The translations under genes and the position numbers were made by a program. From assembly GCA_030591745.1 (NCBI GenBank), contig JAUVAM010000024.1, forward strand, positions 1-13,606: a DNA stretch of 13,606 bases, in the 5' to 3' direction. Shown piece by piece: positions 7,646 through 13,606 of this stretch. Within the stretch, counting starts at the first letter, position 1; each line of letters starts with the position of its first letter. The notes under the pieces are model-generated. The model searched no databases. It was given only the letters and a program-made list of their open reading frames with translations, and was not told the DNA's origin. This DNA comes from Deltaproteobacteria bacterium (lineage in GTDB: Bacteria; Myxococcota; B64-G9).

Positions 7646-8521
7646 TCAGAGGCAGACCACGCAGTCACGACCTTTTTCTTTGGCCAGGTAACAGGCTTTG
7701 TCCACCGCCCGCGTCAAGACCTCCGGATTCAAGGTATTTTCCCCTCCGGATGCCACCACCCCGAAGGAAGCGCTCACGGGCAGTCTTTTATTGCCTGCCA
7801 CCAGGCCCAGACCCGCCACACAGCGCCGCAGGTCTTCAGCCACGGCCCCCGCCCGGCCCAGATCGGTCTCGGGCATCAAAACCAAAAACTCTTCTCCGCC
7901 CATGCGCCCGCAACAATCCGAACGGCGCAAACGCGTTTTCACAGCGGAGCATACGGCCTTGAGCACACGGTCCCCCACCTCGTGTCCGAAACCGTCGTTA
8001 ATGCGCTTAAAGTGATCCAAATCGAACTGAATCAGTGCCAGACCCCGAGCGTAACGCAGGTGCCGCTGGATCTCCCGCCCAAGCCGCTCTTCAAGGCTCG
8101 CTCGGTTGAGCAGGCCGGTCAAGGAATCCCGGGTGGCTCGTTCGTAAAGTCTAAGCAACACCGCCTTCTCTTGCGGGTCCTGAAACCGGAGAGCCAGGCG
8201 GCAAGCGCCCAATTGAAGACTGTCTCCATCTTTTAACAAGGTGGTTTTCCTGATGCGCTGCCCGTTGACCCATGATCCGTTGGTGCTGCCCAGGTCCTCA
8301 ACGCCCACCACATGCTTTCTCAGCAAAACCCGCACATGCCGTCGGGACACCCCTCTCTCTTCCAGGCGAATGTCCGCGGCCGATGCGCTGCCGATGACCG
8401 AACTCCTCGAGGCCAAGGCCATGACCTTGCCTGCCTCCACGCCCTGAACCACCACCAGACAGGGCATACGCCTGGTTTTTTGACCCGGCTGGGCTCTGAC
8501 GCTTGCGGTTCGGTCGGTCAC
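7646..8521 (-). CDS. FHA-GGDEF diguanylate cyclase, translationally coupled to recA
   Basis: 291 aa from GTG at 8521. The GTG overlaps the recA stop (GTGA), and AGGAGG lies 7 bases upstream inside recA; a longer reading from 8713 would run through recA and is rejected. Residues 22-113 are a FHA domain: [16 protein letters not shown] (S59, H62), [12 protein letters not shown] (N81). The usual Arg after the first Gly is Ser45. Residues 130-291 are a GGDEF domain: [24 protein letters not shown] (D167, N175, D176) and the active GGEEF (208-212). An RxxD inhibitory site (R199-D202) sits five residues before it. The protein should make cyclic-di-GMP from two GTP and be restrained by product, with FHA as a protein-binding input, normally to phosphothreonine. 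There are no membrane segments, so it is cytoplasmic. Overlap with recA implies matched expression. Confidence 0.92.
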   Translation of the reverse strand: MTDRTASVRAQPGQKTRRMPCLVVVQGVEAGKVMALASRSSVIGSASAADIRLEERGVSRRHVRVLLRKHVVGVEDLGSTNGSWVNGQRIRKTTLLKDGDSLQLGACRLALRFQDPQEKAVLLRLYERATRDSLTGLLNRASLEERLGREIQRHLRYARGLALIQFDLDHFKRINDGFGHEVGDRVLKAVCSAVKTRLRRSDCCGRMGGEEFLVLMPETDLGRAGAVAEDLRRCVAGLGLVAGNKRLPVSASFGVVASGGENTLNPEVLTRAVDKACYLAKEKGRDCVVCL

Positions 8522-9516
8522 GCCTGGACCTCCTGGCGACTTGCTTTCAAAGACTCGATGAGTTTCTGGCTCAGGCTGGCATCTGAGGCCAGGAGGTCGC
8601 GAACGGTTTCCCGGCCCTGACCCAGACGATCTCCGCCATGAGAAAACCATGAGCCACTTTGCTCGATGAGACCGCTGGCCAAACTGGCGTCCAAGAGTTC
8701 GCCGGAACGACATATCCCCAGGCCATAAATGATATCGAATTCCACCATACGGAAGGGCGGCGCCAACTTGTTCTTGACCACCTTGACCCGGGTTCGATTG
8801 CCCACAACATCCAGCCCCTTTTTCACCGCGCCGATTCGGCGTATGTCCAGTCGGACAGAGGCATAGAACTTCAAGGCGTTACCCCCCGAGGTGGTCTCCG
8901 GGCTGCCGAACATGACGCCGATCTTGTGCCGAATTTGGTTGATGAACAGAACCGTGGCCATCTGTTTGCCCACTTGGCCGGTCAACTTGCGCATGGCCTG
9001 GCTCATGAGGCGGGCCTGCAGACCCATGTGGCTATCGCCCATCTCGCCCTCGATTTCGGCCCGAGGCACCAAAGCGGCCACCGAATCCACAACCACAAGA
9101 TCGATGCCGCCGGATCGCACCAAGGTGTCGCAAATCTCCAAGGCCTGCTCTCCGTGATCCGGCTGGCTGACGAGCAGCTCTTCTACCTTCACACCCAACT
9201 TGGAGGCGTAGTGAACGTCTAAGGCATGCTCGGCATCGATGAAAGCCGCCGTGCCACCGGCCTTTTGCACCTCGGCGATGGCGTGGAGCGCCAAAGTCGT
9301 CTTGCCCGAGGCCTCGGGTCCGAAGACCTCCAAAACCCGACCCCTGGGAAAGCCCCCCACGCCCAATGCCTCATCGAGACCCAAGGACCCCGAGGGGAAA
9401 GACGGATGGGATTGACCTGCCTGTTCCCCCAGCCTCATGATGGCACCCTTGCCGTACTGTTTTTCGATTGTGGCCAACGCGGCGGCCACGGCCTTGAGCT
9501 TGTCCTTGACTCCCAT
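8518..9516 (-). CDS. recA: RecA recombinase
   Basis: 332 aa from ATG at 9516, preceded by AAGGAGA at a 6-base spacing; a longer TTG reading from 9543 would include that site and is rejected. RecA forms an ATP-dependent filament on single-stranded DNA, drives strand exchange and stimulates LexA self-cleavage. The sequence shows Walker A GPEASGKT (66-73), catalytic E96 (IDAEHALD), Walker B LVVVDS (to S145), the L1 region [18 protein letters not shown] and the L2 region [24 protein letters not shown]. All align without gaps in my reading. The C-terminus ([15 protein letters not shown]) is short and lacks the acidic tail of the 353-aa E. coli protein, which in E. coli restrains DNA binding. The upstream gap of 130 bases holds a 21-base perfect dyad. 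The stop overlaps the start of the diguanylate cyclase gene. Confidence 0.97.
   Translation of the reverse strand: MGVKDKLKAVAAALATIEKQYGKGAIMRLGEQAGQSHPSFPSGSLGLDEALGVGGFPRGRVLEVFGPEASGKTTLALHAIAEVQKAGGTAAFIDAEHALDVHYASKLGVKVEELLVSQPDHGEQALEICDTLVRSGGIDLVVVDSVAALVPRAEIEGEMGDSHMGLQARLMSQAMRKLTGQVGKQMATVLFINQIRHKIGVMFGSPETTSGGNALKFYASVRLDIRRIGAVKKGLDVVGNRTRVKVVKNKLAPPFRMVEFDIIYGLGICRSGELLDASLASGLIEQSGSWFSHGGDRLGQGRETVRDLLASDASLSQKLIESLKASRQEVQA
8529..8534 (-). promoter_or_regulatory. Ribosome binding site inside recA for the diguanylate cyclase
   Basis: Perfect AGGAGG on the minus strand, 7 bases before the GTG at 8521, within the last codons of recA. It fixes the start and supports translational coupling. 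Confidence 0.8.
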
Positions 9517-9522
9517 GGTTTG

Positions 9523-9529
9523 TCTCCTT
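9523..9529 (-). promoter_or_regulatory. Ribosome binding site of recA
   Basis: AAGGAGA on the minus strand, 6 bases before the ATG at 9516. It decides between this ATG and the upstream TTG at 9543. Confidence 0.8.
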
Positions 9530-9609
9530 TCATGGGAAGACAAAGCAAGGGACGTGCCACAGCCCTAAGCCTTTGAATTTGCGTAGCAGGAATAGAGAGG
9601 ACGGCCTAA

Positions 9610-9630
9610 AGTGTCCGGAATCCGGACACT
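9610..9630 (-). promoter_or_regulatory. Perfect 21-base dyad between the VCBS gene and recA (operator or hairpin)
   Basis: Two 10-base arms, AGTGTCCGGA and its exact inverse complement, flank one central base. On the minus strand the dyad begins 16 bases after the VCBS gene stop and ends 93 bases before the recA ATG. Read as RNA it could fold into a 9-bp stem with a 3-base loop, followed by only three U residues, so it would be a poor intrinsic terminator. Read as DNA it has the shape of a repressor operator upstream of recA. It does not match the LexA boxes I know from E. coli, Bacillus, alphaproteobacteria or Myxococcus. I found no convincing -35/-10 pair beside it. Confidence 0.55.
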
Positions 9631-9646
9631 CCTTGTTAGATATCCA

Positions 9647-11662
9647 TCACCGGGGGGCGTACTCTTCCAGGGTCTGGTAGACCAGACCCTGGCCTTCGAC
9701 GATGTTCAGCACGTAGTTGGCCTGAACGGGGCCGAAGACCTCCTCCGTCCCCTCTGCGTTGGGCCACTTGATGCGAACCTCGTCCACTTGGCAATGGGCA
9801 CCCACGCCGATGATGACCAGGGGATCGTGCTGGAAGCCGTTCAAGCCATAGGGCCCTTGTACTTGCCTAACGAACAAGTCGCCCCCCGCCCGGATCTCGA
9901 TACGCGCGCCATAGGCGTTGCGATTGGCCCCCATGGGCGCCCCGGCGCCGGCAAGATGCAACATCACTTTGTTGGAGGACTGACCCGTGTCGTTACGATA
10001 CACGTAGACATAGTCCCGATCCGGCCTAGGCGGATTGTCGGCGGCGTACCAGCGCTGAGTCGTCGTCCCCACCACCAGGTCGTAGTCCCCGTCCCGATCA
10101 TAGTCCACCACGGCCAAACCATGGGCACGGGCCAGACAAGTATTGGTATCGTGGCAAATGCCGACAAAACTTCCGTCGACCTGCTGCTGCCAGAGCAACA
10201 TGTAGGTATCCGGGTAATCCGAAGAGGCAACCAGCACGTCCAAGCGTCCGTCGTTATCCAAATCCGCCAGGGCCCCACCCAGATCTCCCTCGTTCCACCA
10301 GCCCACGTGATCTCGAACCAAACCCGTGTCTTCGATATCAGGCGCCACAAAGGCTTCACCGGGAAAGCCTTGGTTGTAGAGCAGCCCAGTGAGATCGGAA
10401 GAGATGCCCACGTGGTAATGGGTCAACTCCACCCTGAGCACATCCATGTCCCCGTCATTGTCCAGATCTCCACAGATCAAATTGGAGGTGTTGCCGCCCA
10501 GCCGATAGTGCTGATCATCAAAATCAGGCTGCCAAACATTCTCGAGTCCCTGGCAGTTGAACCTGGGCAAAGGAGCATCCTCGCAGATCGGATGGCTTTG
10601 GTGATAGCGGCAGTAGCACTTGTAAAACTCGTTGTCTTGAAAGAACTCGTTGTCGTCATGGGCCAGTCCCGAAGAAAGCGTCAAATCCTCGAAAGCCCCG
10701 CCGGTATTGCGGTAAACCCCGTTTGGCATGCGGGCGTAGTTGGCGCTGAGCAGGTCATCCCAGCCGTCCCCGTCCAAATCGCAGGCGGTCACGCCCCAGG
10801 TGGGCTTGTGATTGGTGGCGTCGGCTGCGGTATAATCGTTGATTTCCCAGGTCTCCAAACCCGCCTCGACCGTCACATCACTGAAGCCACCCGCGCCATC
10901 ACCCCGAAACAGCCCGTCCTGCGTACATGAACTCATATAACCGTAGCGGGCGTAGTGCTGCCCCAAAAACATGTCCAAGTTGCCATCATGGTCGTAGTCC
11001 AAAAGCGCCGCCGAGACCAAGGGGGCATAAATTTCGTCGGTAGAAAACCATTGCTCGGACCCGATGACGAAGCTGCCGTCGCCCTGGTTGATGAACCAGG
11101 AGGGCGGATCAGGCATATCCTCGTTGCCGTAGTCGACACGGCTAGCGACGAAAGCGTCCTGGTCCCCATCGTTGTCCACATCGCCGAAAACCACGAACTG
11201 GGCTCCCCTGCCATCCAGACCATCCCGGGTGGCAAAAAGCCCACTGGACCAGGTCCAGTTCTCCAAGGCCTGTCCCCTGTCATTTCTCAGCAAGTGGTAG
11301 CGCCCGATTAGCGCCTCCGGATCTTCTCTGTCCGAACGCCCCCGGGTCAAAACGATGTCCGGCCAATGATCGCCATCGATGTCAGCTATCGTGACGCTGT
11401 TTCCGTTCATGGCCAGACCGTTGGGTCGCGGGTCCAGTTGCTCGCTCACTACGGTGAAGTGCAAAGCAAAGGGCCCGGAGTCCTCGATCTCGAAGCAGAT
11501 GGCCGGAGGCAGGGAGTCAATATCCGGATCCGTGCCGGCATCGTCCACTTGAGCATCCGTCGCATCCAGGCCAGCGTCGACCTCCCCTCCCGCTCCATCA
11601 CAAGCCGAGACAATCAAGCAGCCGAACAGGACCAAAATGAAAGACAAACACAAATATTTCAT
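9647..11662 (-). CDS. FG-GAP/VCBS-repeat lipoprotein with ASPIC/UnbV C-terminus (CRTAC1-like)
   Basis: 671 aa from the ATG at 11662, chosen because GGAGG lies 6 bases upstream and the protein then begins directly with a lipoprotein signal (MKYLCLSF...IVSAC, lipidated C21). An Asp/Ala-rich linker (22-50) would hold the domain off the membrane. Seven calcium-type loops mark the blades of a beta-propeller: DIDGD (94), DVDNDGDQD (161), DYDHDGNLD (222), DLDGDGWDD (295), DLDNDGDMD (399), DLDNDGRLD (467) and DYDRDGDYD (520). Residues 583-657 are an ASPIC/UnbV domain (NRNAYGARIEIRAGG, DEVRIKWP). The layout is that of bacterial relatives of human CRTAC1. A Cys-rich insert (C349, C351, C360, C370 with several His) lies between blades four and five. 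It is likely a surface or periplasmic binding protein; the ligand is unknown. It is transcribed towards recA, 130 bases away. Confidence 0.9.
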   Translation of the reverse strand: MKYLCLSFILVLFGCLIVSACDGAGGEVDAGLDATDAQVDDAGTDPDIDSLPPAICFEIEDSGPFALHFTVVSEQLDPRPNGLAMNGNSVTIADIDGDHWPDIVLTRGRSDREDPEALIGRYHLLRNDRGQALENWTWSSGLFATRDGLDGRGAQFVVFGDVDNDGDQDAFVASRVDYGNEDMPDPPSWFINQGDGSFVIGSEQWFSTDEIYAPLVSAALLDYDHDGNLDMFLGQHYARYGYMSSCTQDGLFRGDGAGGFSDVTVEAGLETWEINDYTAADATNHKPTWGVTACDLDGDGWDDLLSANYARMPNGVYRNTGGAFEDLTLSSGLAHDDNEFFQDNEFYKCYCRYHQSHPICEDAPLPRFNCQGLENVWQPDFDDQHYRLGGNTSNLICGDLDNDGDMDVLRVELTHYHVGISSDLTGLLYNQGFPGEAFVAPDIEDTGLVRDHVGWWNEGDLGGALADLDNDGRLDVLVASSDYPDTYMLLWQQQVDGSFVGICHDTNTCLARAHGLAVVDYDRDGDYDLVVGTTTQRWYAADNPPRPDRDYVYVYRNDTGQSSNKVMLHLAGAGAPMGANRNAYGARIEIRAGGDLFVRQVQGPYGLNGFQHDPLVIIGVGAHCQVDEVRIKWPNAEGTEEVFGPVQANYVLNIVEGQGLVYQTLEEYAPR

Positions 11663-11959
11663 CGACATCCTCCGACCCTCCCCGTCCATATGAAAAACCA
11701 TCTTAGCTTCGCACATTCACTAGAGATTTCCAAGCTGTAGTAAACGTGTAGCCCACCCCCTATTTTTTGTAACGTGAGGGCAACAGTCGGCCCAAGAAAA
11801 CAATCCGATGAACCGAAAAATACCCTGTCAATACAGACCCTTAAGATCTCTCATCATTCTGGTTCGTTTCTTGCGAGTGATACCAAGCATGAGCATTTGT
11901 TCCAGAAACTCTTCTTGCGGATCCTCTTTCACAAGCAGTCGTGCCAGGAGGTTTTTCCA
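11663..11959. other. Divergent intergenic region between VCBS lipoprotein and caspase-like lipoprotein
   Basis: 297 bases that must hold promoters in both directions. GGAGG for the minus-strand gene is at 11669-11673 and AGGAGG for the plus-strand gene at 11946-11951. A TTGACA facing the minus-strand gene is at 11826-11831, but the best -10 at normal spacing (TCGGAT) is poor. No convincing plus-strand promoter pair is seen. A 24-codon plus-strand frame (11889-11963) ends by overlapping the downstream start. Nothing else is recognised. Confidence 0.5.
11946..11951 (+). promoter_or_regulatory. Ribosome binding site for the caspase-like lipoprotein gene
   Basis: Perfect AGGAGG, 8 bases before the ATG at 11960. 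It fixes the start of a gene that runs off the right edge. Confidence 0.8.
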
Positions 11960-13606
11960 ATGAAATTCAACGGTGACGAAAACAACACTTGGCTTCAAGG
12001 TCTTTGCGCGTTTTTCGTGATCAGCTCCATGCTCATCGCTTGCAATGCCGGGATCGAAGATCTCACCGATGACAATCCCTTCTTGGAAGATTTCAGGAAC
12101 GAATACAAAGCAGACAGCGGCTGGATCTCTTCGACCAACGCCCCCGAGGTGGAGATCGTGCTGGAAAGCGACATCCACACCCCCGGCCTCTGGCAAGCCG
12201 TGACCGGACCGACCGATCTCTCCCAGTTCGCGCTGACCTACCTCCGCAAGAACTACAAGCTGTTTATCGAATCCCAAATCGTCATACCGGAGCAAGATCG
12301 CTCGATTGAGTGGCTCATAGACGGAATATGGGTGAACGCCGAGGACGTCGACGTCTACAACACGCCTTTGGAGAAACTGAACCACTTCCGCATCAGGGGC
12401 GTCAACGCCGTTGTGTACAAGCCGGAGCATCCCGAGGCCCTGGTGGGCAAGGTGTACGAGGCCACGGTCCCCATGTACCCCTACTTCCTTACGGGCAGCG
12501 CGGGTGAGACCTGCGCAAAGCACGGTTCTCACGACCTATGGGATGAAGGCTACTGGTACTTCTGGGCCCCGGAACGCAGCGATTGCCAAATCGAGACCGC
12601 AACCATGACGGCCACCGTGGTCGGCATGACGCCCAGCGATGGTGCGCGCTATCCGGAATACGACAAGCTCATTGAAGACGGACGGGTCGAGGCCGTGATC
12701 TTTTTCGGTGCCTTCGGCGGCCCCGGTCCCATTGAGGAAGACAAGGGCTTCTTGTCGATGCAGTCCTTTATGCGAAAAATGTTGGCCGCGGACTTCGTGC
12801 AGGGTATTTCACCCGAAGGCTTGGCCCGCTTCAGCAGAACCCAGAACGGAATTGAGCATATCGTTGATGTCTCTAGTCCAACGGACTTCGCCGGGCTCGG
12901 TGACCACGAGCATGTCGATACCTTCGACGAAGCGGTCAGGACCCACGAAATCGTGGTCTACAACGGACACTCCATCTTGGGGACGAGCAAATTCTGGAAT
13001 CGCGAGGGAAATTACCCGGACTCCTACCAAATCTTCTTCTTCACCGGCTGCCTCGGATACGAGTACTATGTTCGGGCCATCCTGGACGGCAAAGGAAGCT
13101 GGGAAAAGACCGATGTGATATCGAACATCATGGAAACCCCCGCCTCACCGCAGCCCAAGGTCATCGCGTCTTTCCTGGCCTCGGTGTTCCAGGGAGCATC
13201 GGAAGAAGGCGTCATCACCTACGGAGAAGTCCTGAATGCCATCAAGCGCTACACCTACAACTCCTGCTACGGAATCTCGGGTGCCCGGACCAACTGCTTC
13301 TCGCCCAACGGAAGCCTGTGCGAAGAGCCGGAACCCGAGGAAACCATTTTTACGAACGAAGTCTCGATGGACATCCCGGACAACGACCCCACTGGGCTCA
13401 CCAGCGTCATCCAGGTTCCGAATTCGCGGATCGTGGACGGACTGGAAATTGGAATTGAAATCGATCATTCCTGGCTCAGCGACCTGAGCATCACCTTAGA
13501 GCATGACGGAATCGTTGTGCTTCTCAGGGACCAGGTCGACAACTACGAAACCAACATCAGGGAAACCTTCCACACGAATGAGTTCGACGGCATGGACGCC
13601 AGGGGC
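11960..13606 (+). CDS. Putative caspase-like cysteine peptidase lipoprotein with P/Homo B domain (3' partial)
   Basis: The frame is open from ATG 11960, after a perfect AGGAGG, to the right edge: 549 codons with no stop, so the 3' end is missing. Residues 1-28 look like a lipoprotein signal (hydrophobic core, MLIAC, lipidated C28), though the n-region has only one Lys. Residues 29 to about 230 are unrecognised. Residues 240-420 look like a caspase/gingipain/CHAT-type fold: EAVIFFGAFGGPG, a strand with HEIVVYNGHS (H337), then YQIFFFTGCLGYEYY (C364). The His at the end of one strand and the Cys at the end of the next, 27 residues on, are the expected catalytic pair. From about residue 463 a proprotein-convertase P domain begins (MDIPDND, VDGLEIGIEIDHSWLSDLSITL, VVLLRD) and is cut by the edge. 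P domains often accompany secreted peptidases. Peptidase activity is inferred; a catalytically dead binding protein is possible. Confidence 0.8.
   Translation, partial: MKFNGDENNTWLQGLCAFFVISSMLIACNAGIEDLTDDNPFLEDFRNEYKADSGWISSTNAPEVEIVLESDIHTPGLWQAVTGPTDLSQFALTYLRKNYKLFIESQIVIPEQDRSIEWLIDGIWVNAEDVDVYNTPLEKLNHFRIRGVNAVVYKPEHPEALVGKVYEATVPMYPYFLTGSAGETCAKHGSHDLWDEGYWYFWAPERSDCQIETATMTATVVGMTPSDGARYPEYDKLIEDGRVEAVIFFGAFGGPGPIEEDKGFLSMQSFMRKMLAADFVQGISPEGLARFSRTQNGIEHIVDVSSPTDFAGLGDHEHVDTFDEAVRTHEIVVYNGHSILGTSKFWNREGNYPDSYQIFFFTGCLGYEYYVRAILDGKGSWEKTDVISNIMETPASPQPKVIASFLASVFQGASEEGVITYGEVLNAIKRYTYNSCYGISGARTNCFSPNGSLCEEPEPEETIFTNEVSMDIPDNDPTGLTSVIQVPNSRIVDGLEIGIEIDHSWLSDLSITLEHDGIVVLLRDQVDNYETNIRETFHTNEFDGMDARG

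Noticed and set aside
8522..8713. N-terminal extension of the diguanylate cyclase through recA
   Set aside because: The extra 64 residues are a frame-shifted reading of recA with biased composition. The GTG at 8521 has a perfect AGGAGG.
9611..10930. Plus-strand frame of 439 codons antisense to the VCBS lipoprotein
   Set aside because: The composition is a GC-rich mirror of the Asp-rich repeats, there is no ribosome site or family motif, and the minus strand carries a clear seven-blade propeller.
11826..11831. TTGACA facing the VCBS lipoprotein gene as a promoter
   Set aside because: No acceptable -10 lies 16-18 bases downstream (best is TCGGAT), and the leader would exceed 130 bases.
11828..12532. 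Minus-strand frame of 234 codons whose end (KEDPQEEFLEQ, TRKKRTRMMRDLKGLY) looks protein-like
   Set aside because: Most of it lies opposite the caspase-like lipoprotein gene, which has a perfect ribosome site and recognisable domains. Only the last 40 or so codons are free, and they have no good start.

Overview
The window reads as a GC-rich, gene-dense chromosomal segment of a Gram-negative bacterium that makes many large, cysteine-rich, surface-anchored proteins. Three complete or partial genes begin with lipoprotein signal peptides. Two neighbours carry tandem Cys modules, pre-peptidase-C-like domains and Asp-rich metal-binding repeats. Together with a FHA-GGDEF protein, this points to the former Deltaproteobacteria, most likely Myxococcota (Bradymonadales-like). 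The taxon is an inference from protein style; there is no rRNA or other marker here to fix it.

Left, plus strand (2-4705): a tight run of four genes with gaps of 20, 12 and 7 bases. They are the 3' part of a Cys-rich secreted protein, a paralogous Cys-rich lipoprotein, a small four-helix membrane protein of the YvlD/phage-holin-4_2 type, and an FmdE-like protein with a C-terminal zinc ribbon. They probably form one transcript that starts left of the window.

Middle, minus strand (4728-11662): reading leftward from 11662, a seven-blade FG-GAP/VCBS lipoprotein with an ASPIC/UnbV end, then recA, a FHA-GGDEF diguanylate cyclase whose start overlaps the recA stop (GTGA), a SO_0444-type Cu/Zn efflux permease, and a lidless Hsp70. 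The Hsp70 has its own near-consensus sigma-70 promoter (TTGACA, 17 bases, GATAAT). A perfect 21-base dyad lies between the VCBS gene and recA.

Right, plus strand (11960-13606): a gene cut by the window edge encodes a lipoprotein with a caspase/gingipain-like His...Cys region and the start of a proprotein-convertase P domain. It is divergent from the VCBS gene across a 297-base spacer.

The most interesting points are the recA/diguanylate cyclase coupling, which would tie DNA repair expression to cyclic-di-GMP; the dyad that could be a lineage-specific SOS operator; the caspase-like surface lipoprotein; and the paralogous Cys-rich pair. No tRNA, rRNA, CRISPR array, insertion sequence or prophage was seen. 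Start codons were revised from the longest possible reading for hsp70, recA, the diguanylate cyclase, the permease and the VCBS gene, using Shine-Dalgarno sites, and for hsp70 the promoter.
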